Part shown: positions 33,679 to 41,927 of the stretch, one piece after another | How the letters are laid out: each line of letters begins with the position of its first letter | How positions within the stretch are numbered: position 1 is the first letter of the stretch | Source of the DNA: Reichenbachiella agariperforans | Lineage (GTDB): Bacteria; Bacteroidota; Bacteroidia; Cytophagales; Cyclobacteriaceae | DNA length: 64,000 nucleotides | Direction of reading: 5' to 3' | NCBI RefSeq assembly: GCF_900142205.1 | Contig: NZ_FRAA01000008.1 | Coordinates: 1 to 64,000, forward strand | Notes under the pieces: generated by a model | The model's input: the letters and a program-made list of their open reading frames with translations, nothing else | The model's database searches: none | What the model was told of the DNA's origin: nothing | Position numbers and translations under genes: made by a program

Positions 33679-35646
33679 ATGAGAGCTATTTTACTAGGTA
33701 TATTCATGTGCTGTACGATCGGTACTGCATCGAGTCAGATTATCAATACCCTCGCGCCAGCCTTTCCAGGTGCAGAAGGACACGGGCGGTTCACGACGGG
33801 AGGTCGTGGAGGTGAGGTCATCTACGTCACCAACCTCGACGACTCAGGAGACGGTAGTCTCAGAGAGGCCATCAAACAAAGCGGGCCACGTACTGTAGTA
33901 TTCGCTGTATCGGGCATTATCGAACTACAGAGTGCACTCAAAATCACCAACGGTGACCTTACGATAGCTGGCCAGTCAGCTCCTGGCGAGGGCATTTGTC
34001 TCAAAAACTATAGCCTGCAGATCTCTGCTGACAACATCATCATCCGCTACATCAGTACCCGCATGGGAGATGAGAAAGCCTACGAAGGAGACGCCATTTG
34101 GGGACGCAATCAGCGCAATATCATCATCGACCACTGTTCGCTCAGCTGGAGTACTGACGAGTGCGGTTCGTTCTACGACAATGAGGCCTTCACCCTACAG
34201 TGGTGTATCCTCTCAGAAAGTCTACGGATCTCCGTGCATGACAAAGGCACGCACGGCTATGGCGGCATCTGGGGTGGACAAGGCGCATCGTTTCACCACA
34301 ACCTCCTCGCACATCACGACAGCCGAAACCCACGCATGAACGGCAGTCGATACACGGGCAGGCCTGACTTAGAGTTGGTCGATTTTCGAAACAACGTCAT
34401 CTACAACTGGGGAGCCAACAGTGGCTATGCAGGCGAAGGCGGAAGCTTCAACTTCGTCAACAACTACTACAGATCCGGACCGGCGACCAACAGCAGTAGA
34501 CAGTATCAAATCTTCCAACCTGATGCAGACAATGGTAGCAACAGCAACCTCAGTGGCACACATGGATATTTCTATGTCGACGGCAACTACATGCATGGTA
34601 GCGAGACCGTCACCCAAGACAACTGGCAGGGTATAAATCCCAGCGGAAACTTGAGGGATGCAGATGTCAAATCAGAGGTGGAATTTGCCTATGGACAAAT
34701 CACCACACATAGTGCGGAAGATGCCTTTGATAGAGTTTTGGATCATGCTGGAGCAAGTTTGTCCCGTGACATACACGACACGAGGATCACAAATGAAGCG
34801 CGCAACGGTACGACCACATATCTCGGGTCTACTACAGGAGACACCAAGCCCGGACTCATCGATACACAAGCAGATGTCGGTGGATGGTCGACCTACGATT
34901 CGTCTACTGCACCGACGGACACTGACCTAGACGGCATGCCCGATGACTGGGAGACGACTCACGGACTGGACAAGGATGATGCTTCGGACCGGAATCTCTA
35001 CGACATGAGTGCGTTCTACACCAATGTAGAAATGTACCTCCACAGCCTCGTAGCGTCCCTCACTGAGGCGCAGCTGAGCGGAGGAGACACCAACTACGAA
35101 AACAACGAAACACCTGCCCTGCTGCTAGTAGACACAGAGAGCGACACCACCCAACATATCGAACTCGGTGAAGCCATCGCCGATATCGTGCTCACGTGGC
35201 AGAATGCCACAGGTGTCTCTGTGACCGGCTTGCCCGAAGGTATCACTGCAACAGATAATCCAGACGAACAAACGACAACACTCAGCGGCACACCTACAGT
35301 AGAAGGAATATTCACCTACTGGGCCAAGACAGCAGGTAACACCGCCAATGACAGTCTATCGGGCACACTCACTGTCCAGATCATACTCGAATCACCGCTC
35401 GCTCCGAATCAAGCCATGCTCTATCCCAATCCCCTCCACGATTCGGTACTACAGATCTCCACAGGGACGACCCAAGTCATTCGCTCGGTACACCTTGTCA
35501 ACCAGACTGGACAAGTGATGCTCCGACAGCCCGGCAACTATCACTCTAACATGTCCCTCAACCTAGTGCTCGATGCTGGGATATACTTCGTACTAATCCA
35601 AACAGACACTGAAGTGATCACCAAAAAACTCATTCTGAACCCTTAG
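33679..35646 (+). CDS. Pectate lyase (PL1) with T9SS sorting domain
   Basis: An extracellular polysaccharide lyase of 655 residues that cleaves polygalacturonate by beta-elimination. The start at 33679 opens into a signal peptide ([20 protein letters not shown]); an upstream frame to 33619 lacks one. The beta-helix domain (about 28-390) carries [20 protein letters not shown], then [29 protein letters not shown], a family hallmark, and [20 protein letters not shown] with the catalytic-side Arg. An Asp-rich, EF-hand-like segment [12 protein letters not shown] lies near 415, then an Ig-like module, and finally the T9SS type A C-terminus ([15 protein letters not shown]). The GH28 gene begins 4 bp after its stop, so the two form a pectin-degrading operon. 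Confidence 0.92.
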   Translation: MRAILLGIFMCCTIGTASSQIINTLAPAFPGAEGHGRFTTGGRGGEVIYVTNLDDSGDGSLREAIKQSGPRTVVFAVSGIIELQSALKITNGDLTIAGQSAPGEGICLKNYSLQISADNIIIRYISTRMGDEKAYEGDAIWGRNQRNIIIDHCSLSWSTDECGSFYDNEAFTLQWCILSESLRISVHDKGTHGYGGIWGGQGASFHHNLLAHHDSRNPRMNGSRYTGRPDLELVDFRNNVIYNWGANSGYAGEGGSFNFVNNYYRSGPATNSSRQYQIFQPDADNGSNSNLSGTHGYFYVDGNYMHGSETVTQDNWQGINPSGNLRDADVKSEVEFAYGQITTHSAEDAFDRVLDHAGASLSRDIHDTRITNEARNGTTTYLGSTTGDTKPGLIDTQADVGGWSTYDSSTAPTDTDLDGMPDDWETTHGLDKDDASDRNLYDMSAFYTNVEMYLHSLVASLTEAQLSGGDTNYENNETPALLLVDTESDTTQHIELGEAIADIVLTWQNATGVSVTGLPEGITATDNPDEQTTTLSGTPTVEGIFTYWAKTAGNTANDSLSGTLTVQIILESPLAPNQAMLYPNPLHDSVLQISTGTTQVIRSVHLVNQTGQVMLRQPGNYHSNMSLNLVLDAGIYFVLIQTDTEVITKKLILNP

Positions 35647-35650
35647 TATC

Positions 35651-37003
35651 ATGATACGACTCTTGACGACTGCCCTACTCTTGTGTTGCTTTGCACAAAG
35701 TCAGGGACAACCCTCCGAAACCAAGGCTGCCATAGACGGCATCCTCTCTGAGATCTCTGTACCGACATTCCCCTCCTACACCACCAAGGTGACGCGCTTC
35801 GGCGCAAAAGGTGACTCGATCAGTGACGACCATTTGGCATTCGCCAAAGCCATGGCGGCCTGCAAGAAAAAAGGAGGAGGCACCATCGTCGTACCTGCGG
35901 GCACCTATACCCTCCACGGACCGATCCACTTCGTGAGCAATGTCAGGCTACACCTTGACCAAGGCGCCAAGATTCGATTCAGTTCGAACCCTGCAGACTA
36001 CCTCCCAATGGTAATCACGAGCTGGGAAGGCACCATGCTCTACAACTACAGCCCCATGATCTACGCCTACCAAGCCGAAAACATCGCGATCACTGGTGAG
36101 GGAACCATCGATGGAGAGGGACATCTGTGGATGGATTGGAAACAAAAGGAACAGGCAGACAAACAACACAGTCGTGACATGAACCACGCCTCCACTCCGA
36201 TCACTGAGCGACAGTTTGGCGAGGGGCACTACCTCAGGCCACAACTCCTGCAATTCTTTGATTGCAAAAACATCCTCATCGAAGGAATACACGTCGAAGA
36301 CTCACCATTTTGGTGCCTACACATGTTGCGATGCTCCAACATCACGATGAGAGGCCTCTCCTATGATGCACACAACAAAAACAACGACGGGATCGATCTA
36401 GAGTACAGCCGCAACGTACTGATCGAGGACATAGACTTCAACAACGCCGACGACAACATCGCCATCAAAGCAGGACGCGATCACGAGGGCAGGGCCAACA
36501 GCATCACACCCAGCGAGAACATCGTGGTGCGCAACTGCCGATTCCAAGGGCTGCATGCCCTCGTCGTGGGCAGTGAAATGGCCGCAGGCGTCCGCAACGT
36601 CTACGTCCAAGACTGCCAAGCCAGTGGATACCTCAAGCGTGGCATATATCTCAAAACCAATACCGATCGAGGCGGATATATCCAAAACATCCACATGGAT
36701 CGAGTCAGTCTCCTAGAAGTCGAGGACTGCTTCTACATCACCTCCAATTACCACAACGAAGGCAGTGGCGAGTACCCCTCACAGGTCTCCGACATCTACA
36801 TCTCCAATGTCACCTGCCAGTCCGCCAATCAATCGGCCATCGTGATACAAGGTCATCCAGACAAGAAAATCAAAAACATCCAGCTGCGTAACATCAAAGT
36901 CAAAGAAGCTAAATATGGGCTCAGCATCACCGATGCACTAGATGTCACTCTCGAAGAGATCATCGTCGGCAAGGACATCACTGCGCCTACGTCCGTTCAC
37001 TGA
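35651..37003 (+). CDS. GH28 polygalacturonase-like glycoside hydrolase
   Basis: A glycoside hydrolase of 450 residues for homogalacturonan or rhamnogalacturonan, with a signal peptide (MIRLLTTALLLCCFAQSQG). The beta-helix shows the GH28 layout: DSISDDHLAFAKAMAACKKK, then the catalytic Asp positions in NNDGIDLEYS (NTD-like) and NADDNIAIKAG (DD), and later RGIYLKTNTDRGGYIQN, which supplies the Lys of the RIK-like motif. The GHG segment of the family reads GLHALVVGSEMAAGV, so its His is kept and the second Gly is Ala. Its start lies 4 bp behind the pectate lyase, which supports joint action: the lyase cuts the backbone, and this enzyme trims the fragments. It carries no T9SS sorting domain and is likely periplasmic. 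Confidence 0.9.
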   Translation: MIRLLTTALLLCCFAQSQGQPSETKAAIDGILSEISVPTFPSYTTKVTRFGAKGDSISDDHLAFAKAMAACKKKGGGTIVVPAGTYTLHGPIHFVSNVRLHLDQGAKIRFSSNPADYLPMVITSWEGTMLYNYSPMIYAYQAENIAITGEGTIDGEGHLWMDWKQKEQADKQHSRDMNHASTPITERQFGEGHYLRPQLLQFFDCKNILIEGIHVEDSPFWCLHMLRCSNITMRGLSYDAHNKNNDGIDLEYSRNVLIEDIDFNNADDNIAIKAGRDHEGRANSITPSENIVVRNCRFQGLHALVVGSEMAAGVRNVYVQDCQASGYLKRGIYLKTNTDRGGYIQNIHMDRVSLLEVEDCFYITSNYHNEGSGEYPSQVSDIYISNVTCQSANQSAIVIQGHPDKKIKNIQLRNIKVKEAKYGLSITDALDVTLEEIIVGKDITAPTSVH

Positions 37004-37189
37004 CCAACCTCGAATCCCTCCAGAACAACGTGTGGTGAGGTTTGCGCTGGATTTGGTCGATAGCTAGTGGACAAAAAGCAACCATTGACTAGTCACTTAC
37101 ATTATTGACCCAAAGACATAACTCACTCAGAATCTATTTGGTTTGAGGTGTATCAAATCAGATAGCCCCCTACCCCAGACTATACAATC

Positions 37190-37324
37190 CTAATAGAATT
37201 TCTTGCTGTTCTTCTTCTTGTTTTTTTTCTTTTTGGAGAAGACCTCCTTGACTGCTTTTACCATATCTGTGAGAATAGAATAAGCCATGCTTCTCTTCGT
37301 GTATGTTTTGTATTGTGCCTTCAT
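37190..37324 (-). CDS. Small lysine-rich ORF (44 aa) behind the histidine kinase
   Basis: An open frame of 44 codons, MKAQYKTYTKRSMAYSILTD then a helix MVKAVKEVFS and a tail of mostly Lys and Asn. It lies 12 bp behind the 45-aa membrane ORF and on the same strand. No family is recognised. A longer frame in another register (37170-37520) covers both small ORFs but has a composition unlike a real protein. The call rests on position and on the sensible character of the peptide, so it is tentative. Confidence 0.35.
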   Translation of the reverse strand: MKAQYKTYTKRSMAYSILTDMVKAVKEVFSKKKKNKKKNSKKFY

Positions 37325-37336
37325 GATTGTATTGTT

Positions 37337-37474
37337 TTATAGGTAAACCAAAGAAATAATCCCACAGGCTATCACCACAGACTCTATCAATACCAACAAA
37401 GCCAACATCCAATCCTCCGTAGTGAATGGGCTGTTGGCTCTGTTCTGGTTGAAAAAATGCTTGTTGATCATCAT
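37337..37474 (-). CDS. Small single-pass membrane ORF (45 aa) behind the histidine kinase
   Basis: An open frame of 45 codons starting with two Met codons (MMINKHFFNQNRANSPFTTE), then one strongly hydrophobic helix (WMLALLVLIESVVIACGII) to the end SLVYL. It is 75 bp behind the stop of the histidine kinase and on the same strand, and the Lys-rich small ORF follows 12 bp later. The positive N-terminus and single helix are typical of small membrane regulators that modulate a sensor kinase or transporter. No family is recognised. Confidence 0.4.
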   Translation of the reverse strand: MMINKHFFNQNRANSPFTTEDWMLALLVLIESVVIACGIISLVYL

Positions 37475-37549
37475 GTAGAATTTCTTGACACGAAGAAGCC
37501 ACATGGGTCTGATAAAGCACTGAGAGATGGATTAGAAATCGATTAGAAG

Positions 37550-38908
37550 TTAGCCTTCTGCGAGAGGGAGCACGACCCTGACCGTCGTCCCGACCCCCAA
37601 CTCGGAGGTGATATGCATCTGTCCTTCGTGTAGCTTGACGATTTCATTGACGATAGACAGTCCTATCCCAGAGCCTGGAATCGCACCGACATTCATGGCT
37701 CTAAAAAACGGATCAGCAATCATGGGCAAATCCTCCTTCGGAATGCCTATCCCCCTATCCTCAAAGGCGATAGATACCGTATGATCCTTGGCATCAAACC
37801 CGATATGAAGCAAGACCGCTTGGTTATCCGAAAATTTCAAGGCGTTTTTAGCGATGTTAGAAAAGGCGATAATCAACCAGTTTTTGTTCCCTACGAGTTG
37901 GCATGACTCCTCCTCACTTTCGTAGTTTACCTTGATGCGGTCCTGGCCGAGGTAGCGAAACATAAAAGCCTGCAGCTCCAATATGACATCCTCGACCCTA
38001 AAACTTGTCTTCTCAAAGTACTTGCTCCCTCCTGTACTCACCTCTGTGAGTTGGATCAGGTCCGCTATGATCTGTGCTAGTTTATCCGTTTCGGTCATCA
38101 CCACTTGTAGAAACCCCTGATACTCTTCGACCGTCCGGGTGCGCTGTAGCGCGACATCCGACTGCCCACTAATGATGGTGAGGGGCGTTTTCAATTCGTG
38201 AGAGGCATTCGCCAAAAATTTCTTCTGGAGGTCAAAACCCTTTTCCAACCTGTCCAACATCTCGTTGAGCGTCACTTCCAGCTGACGAACTTCATCGTTT
38301 CTCTCACTGACCACTACACGACTGGACAACTTGCTGGCATTGATTTCCTTGAGTTGAGCCGCTAGCGTTACGATAGGAAAGGTAATGTTCTTGGCAAAAA
38401 ACCACCCCACCAAAAACTGAACGATCATCGTCAAAACCAACCCGGACAACATGCTGCTGACTAGATCACTTAGTTCCTCTTCGCTCTCGTCATCTACCGC
38501 CGTGAGTAGAATAATAAAGTCCCCCTGATTGTCCGTATAAAACAAGCTCACCCACTGCTGCGTGTCTTTGTAGTAGCGGTGTTCGCCATGACGAAGCGTC
38601 TCACGCAACACCTCTCGCTCCAGTACGCCCTCAGCTATCGATCCCAAAGTATCGGACACAGGGATTACATAGAGCCGCTCCTCGGTGAGTTTGACCGAAT
38701 GACTCAGAATGATCTCTTGGTATATCTCTGCTGCCAACTCATCCTTTTCCAAAAGCACTTCCCCTTCGAGATTCGCTTTGTCCATCAGGTCATCAAAAAA
38801 ATTATCTTCCATGTTGTCCTTAGAGGTGAAATACACCAAGGACATAAAGAAAAGTAAGGCAAGCCCCGTCAAAAAGGAAAACAATATCGCTACACGCAGG
38901 CGTATCAT
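37550..38908 (-). CDS. Two-component sensor histidine kinase
   Basis: An inner-membrane kinase of 452 residues. Helix 1 (about 5-28) and helix 2 (about 152-172) enclose a periplasmic sensing domain of about 120 residues with no recognised ligand motif. A HAMP linker follows (FPIVTLAAQLKEINASKLSS). The phosphorylated His is H237 in FLANASHELKTPLTIISGQ, and the ATPase domain carries NIAKNALKFSDNQA (N box), FEDRGIGIPKED (G1) and GSGIGLSIVNEIV (G2). Its ATG overlaps the stop of the response regulator in ATGA, the mark of translational coupling. It resembles the CusS/QseC type of kinase in layout, but the stimulus is unknown. Two small ORFs follow. Confidence 0.92.
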   Translation of the reverse strand: MIRLRVAILFSFLTGLALLFFMSLVYFTSKDNMEDNFFDDLMDKANLEGEVLLEKDELAAEIYQEIILSHSVKLTEERLYVIPVSDTLGSIAEGVLEREVLRETLRHGEHRYYKDTQQWVSLFYTDNQGDFIILLTAVDDESEEELSDLVSSMLSGLVLTMIVQFLVGWFFAKNITFPIVTLAAQLKEINASKLSSRVVVSERNDEVRQLEVTLNEMLDRLEKGFDLQKKFLANASHELKTPLTIISGQSDVALQRTRTVEEYQGFLQVVMTETDKLAQIIADLIQLTEVSTGGSKYFEKTSFRVEDVILELQAFMFRYLGQDRIKVNYESEEESCQLVGNKNWLIIAFSNIAKNALKFSDNQAVLLHIGFDAKDHTVSIAFEDRGIGIPKEDLPMIADPFFRAMNVGAIPGSGIGLSIVNEIVKLHEGQMHITSELGVGTTVRVVLPLAEG

Positions 38909-39594
38909 AAGTCCTCTATTTTGAGCACATAACCTATCCCCACCACAGTATGAATGATGCGGTCTTTCGCTTCCTTCTCAATCTTCTTTCTCAGGTAGTT
39001 GACATAGACATCTACGACATTGGTCGTCAACTCAAAGTCAATCCCCCAAACCTGATTGAGCAGTTGCTCCCTAGTCAACACCCTGTTTTTGTTGCGAATC
39101 AAACAACACAGCAACCGATATTCTGTATGGGTCAAATTGATCTTTTCTCCGTTGCGCTTGACTGATTTGAGGTGATCATCGACCACTATATCCGCAAAGC
39201 TCAAGATGTGATCATCGACTACCTTCTCTCGGGTAGCACTACGCCGTGTCACGGCAGTTATCCTCGCGATCAGTTCTTCGAACTTGAAGGGCTTGACCAA
39301 GTAATCATCCGCTCCTGTTTCCAGTCCAGATATGACGTTTTCGGTAGTGCCTAGGGCAGTCAACATGATGATGGGCGTTTGAATCTTCTTTTCACGTGCT
39401 TGACGCAAAAAATCCATACCATTGATGCCTGGCAGCATGATATCCAACAGCACCAAATCATACTCATGCCCCACGAGCATCTCGAACCCCGACTGTCCAT
39501 CCAAAGCTACCGAAACACTGTGACCATGTTCTTCGAGTCCCATTTTCAGAAATGAAACCACCTGCACTTCATCCTCAACAAGCAATATTTTCAT
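38905..39594 (-). CDS. OmpR/PhoB family response regulator
   Basis: A DNA-binding response regulator of 229 residues and partner of the kinase that overlaps it by 4 bp. The start at 39594 is fixed by MKILLVEDEVQVVSFLKMGL; a frame running on to 39729 reads intergenic sequence. The receiver domain has the acidic pair E7/D8, the phosphorylation site D51 in LVLLDIMLPGINGMDFL, and the Lys of VKPF. The winged-helix output domain (about 130-229) contains LTHTEYRLLCCLIRNKNRVL and VYVNYLRKKIEKEAKD, typical of the CusR/OmpR group. It sits 296 bp behind the GH97 gene on the same strand and probably has its own promoter there. Confidence 0.94.
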   Translation of the reverse strand: MKILLVEDEVQVVSFLKMGLEEHGHSVSVALDGQSGFEMLVGHEYDLVLLDIMLPGINGMDFLRQAREKKIQTPIIMLTALGTTENVISGLETGADDYLVKPFKFEELIARITAVTRRSATREKVVDDHILSFADIVVDDHLKSVKRNGEKINLTHTEYRLLCCLIRNKNRVLTREQLLNQVWGIDFELTTNVVDVYVNYLRKKIEKEAKDRIIHTVVGIGYVLKIEDL

Positions 39595-39799
39595 CTGACA
39601 AAAAGTAAATTCGAGTAAAATTCCACAATATTCCTTTACCCTGACACCTTTTGGAATTAGAATGTAATGAGAGAAGCGCTGAACCCCGCCATCACGAATA
39701 AAATAGCGTTCGCTTACTTTACCCGTCACGCTTGTTCAGGCGGATGTTATTAGAGGCAGCACCTCTTTCTAAGACTCTGGCAAGCCTTTTTTAAGCACT

Positions 39800-39824
39800 G
39801 ATGCTGCTCCTCGCGAGCAGCATC
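39800..39824. terminator. Hairpin between the GH97 gene and the response regulator
   Basis: GATGCTGCTC and GAGCAGCATC pair over 10 bp around 5 nt, 66 bp after the GH97 stop codon. There is no clear T run on either side, so the terminator role is probable only. The rest of the 296-bp gap holds nothing else I can name. Confidence 0.4.
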
Positions 39825-39890
39825 ACGCCCAAGTTTATAACAAACTTCATTTGAGATTTATTATTATTTCCCCCTTCACGAGAAGAATGA

Positions 39891-41840
39891 TTACTCTGAA
39901 AGCTGAATCAAGAAACCACCGTTGGGTTTCAAAATAATTGGCAATTGGCCGTCTTCAGCAACAGTGATTTGATCTTGCACCAAGTCTCTGTTGGTCATGC
40001 CGTCATTGATCATGGTTCCTTGGAGTCCTTTGACAAAAGAAAGATCCAAAGTCAACGCCTTTTCTTCGGTTTCCCCATTGATACCAGCGATGAACCAGTT
40101 CTTGCCACTGCGACGGGCCATCACGACCTGCTTGCCAGGGAATCCATCGACAAATACGGTCTCATCCCATTTGACAGGTACGGCGCGCATTGCCTCACGC
40201 ACAAACTCTGGAACGGCCTGCATACCCTCTGCCGTCTCTGCATAGTGCTGCACACCCGACACGAATAGTACCGATAAAGCCAATTCGAAACCATTGGAGG
40301 ACAAACGTTTGATGTTCGGTATCTCCGAGAATGCCACGGGCGTGAAATCCATCGGATCGAATACGTTTCGAGTGAACGGCAACATCGCACAATGTGGCAC
40401 TGCTACATCTGCATCCTTTTGATCGAAAGTGATAAACTCCATCCCTTTGATCGACTCCATAGAGACGAGGTTAGGATAAGTTCTCTGCCAGCCACGAGGC
40501 AAAGTACAGCCGTGAAAGTTGACCATGATTCCCGCCTCTGCAGCATCCGTCAATATCTCGTGATAATACTCAATCACCGACTGACCGTCTCCACCGAAGA
40601 AGTCAATCTTCACTCCTTTGACACCCATCTCTTTGATACGCTTAAACTCTGCCATTCTAGACTCAGGAGTCAGCATCATATCCTTTGGGGTCTGAAAAGT
40701 CTCATTCCAATTGCCTGCTGAGTTGTACCACAGCAATAAGCCTACGTCTTTGGTCGCTGCATAGTCTACCAGCTCTTGAATCTTTTCATAGCCGATCTGC
40801 GTATCCCAGAGCGCATCGATGAGGCAGTACTCCCAGCCCATGTCTGAGGCATAGTCTATGAACTGCTTGGATACGGGGTAGTTGGTCATATCGTCCTTGA
40901 GTAGTACCCAGCTCCAAGAGGCACGTCCTGGCTCTACCCATGAGAAATCCCCTGCAATCGCAGGAGTCGCGACATCAGTTCCCAGCGTAGACTCGGTCAC
41001 GGTCTTGAGCGAACCAATCGCCAATACTCTCCACGGGCTATACCATGGCAAAGTCGACTCAGGATACAACTCCCCATCAAATATCTGCTCTGCATCTTGT
41101 GGAAAACCTACCTTGTATTCCCCTTCTGGAGATTTTGGTTCGAGTCTCGTCGCACAGTAGTTTTTGTCCAGCCCTGCTTCGGAGATGATCACCCAGTTGT
41201 CTCCTGTCTTGAACAACGCAGGGTACACCCAGCCTGCTTTGGTAGGACTGGCTTGATTCACTGATATATCCATCAAGTAATTTTCCTCATAAGACGGATT
41301 GCACTGTGCCCAGCCCGTCTTGGCATCTGCGCATGGTTGCAACCATGCACGGGCATCGTTTGGCAAATTGAAAGTCGTCAGTTCGTCCGTGATGAACTTC
41401 TGCTCTCCAGTCTCTCCCAAAAAATGGTAACGAAAAGCCACTCCATCATCTGAGAGTTGGAAGATCACTTCCATGATTTGATCCTGTGCATTCGCGAAAG
41501 TGAAAACCTTTTGGTTGGCAAGATACTGGTTGTCTCGTCTCTTCCCTACTTTGAGCGTATAACTATCCTTGATCGATTTGCTCTCCGATGAAGCGGTCAA
41601 TTTCAGTCCTGCAGTAAATTCCCCATCCTGTCTGCGTACACCCAGTTGGGATGTCTCTAGGACGGCAGTGCCATCTTTGGTTACTGAGTAGCTAGCATTC
41701 CCTGTTTCGGATAGTGCCACCGTCAGTACCAACGTGCCATCTGGGCTGCTGACTTGGTTGGAGGTAGTATCTACAGAGGGCTGACAAGAATAGAACAATC
41801 CTATCATCGCCATCCATGCAATCATCTTTCTTTTAAACAT
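39891..41840 (-). CDS. GH97 glycoside hydrolase (alpha-galactosidase/alpha-glucosidase type), lipoprotein
   Basis: A glycoside hydrolase of 649 residues and last enzyme of the polysaccharide locus. The N-terminus MFKRKMIAWMAMIGLFYS ends in a lipobox Cys (YSC), so it is a lipoprotein. The N-terminal beta-sandwich (about 30-280) has SSPDGTLVLTVALSETG, and the (beta/alpha)8 barrel (about 285-560) shows ASWSWVLLKDDMTNY and GVKIDFFGGDGQSVIEYYHE. An Asp in KIDFF is the nucleophile position of the retaining alpha-galactosidase branch of GH97; the inverting alpha-glucosidases use glutamates as base instead. This suggests alpha-galactosidase activity. The C-terminal all-beta domain ends LPIILKPNGGFLIQLS. 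In the locus it would act on side chains or oligosaccharides. The gene follows GH3 by 76 bp. Confidence 0.88.
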   Translation of the reverse strand: MFKRKMIAWMAMIGLFYSCQPSVDTTSNQVSSPDGTLVLTVALSETGNASYSVTKDGTAVLETSQLGVRRQDGEFTAGLKLTASSESKSIKDSYTLKVGKRRDNQYLANQKVFTFANAQDQIMEVIFQLSDDGVAFRYHFLGETGEQKFITDELTTFNLPNDARAWLQPCADAKTGWAQCNPSYEENYLMDISVNQASPTKAGWVYPALFKTGDNWVIISEAGLDKNYCATRLEPKSPEGEYKVGFPQDAEQIFDGELYPESTLPWYSPWRVLAIGSLKTVTESTLGTDVATPAIAGDFSWVEPGRASWSWVLLKDDMTNYPVSKQFIDYASDMGWEYCLIDALWDTQIGYEKIQELVDYAATKDVGLLLWYNSAGNWNETFQTPKDMMLTPESRMAEFKRIKEMGVKGVKIDFFGGDGQSVIEYYHEILTDAAEAGIMVNFHGCTLPRGWQRTYPNLVSMESIKGMEFITFDQKDADVAVPHCAMLPFTRNVFDPMDFTPVAFSEIPNIKRLSSNGFELALSVLFVSGVQHYAETAEGMQAVPEFVREAMRAVPVKWDETVFVDGFPGKQVVMARRSGKNWFIAGINGETEEKALTLDLSFVKGLQGTMINDGMTNRDLVQDQITVAEDGQLPIILKPNGGFLIQLSE

Positions 41841-41888
41841 GCTTGTAGTCTTTTGTTTGTTTTAGAATTTCAAGCAATAAATATAGTG

Positions 41889-41927
41889 AGATTAAGTAAA
41901 GTGTACGAACTACACTTTACTTAATCT
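41889..41927. terminator. 17-bp perfect hairpin at the end of the GH3 gene
   Basis: AGATTAAGTAAAGTGTA pairs with its complement at 41911-41927 around the loop CGAAC. The right arm contains the TAA stop of the GH3 gene (41917-41919). It could end or partly end transcription, or shield the mRNA between GH3 and GH97. There is no T run behind it. Confidence 0.5.

Noticed and set aside
37170-37520. A 116-aa minus-strand ORF behind the histidine kinase
   Set aside because: Its translation is rich in Gln, His and Tyr with no hydrophobic core, while two other frames of the same strand give a clean membrane helix peptide and a Lys-rich peptide. I prefer the two small ORFs, with low confidence.
39800-39824. 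Attachment site or integron recombination site
   Set aside because: It is a plain 10-bp hairpin after a gene, without flanking direct repeats, cassette genes or an integrase in the window.
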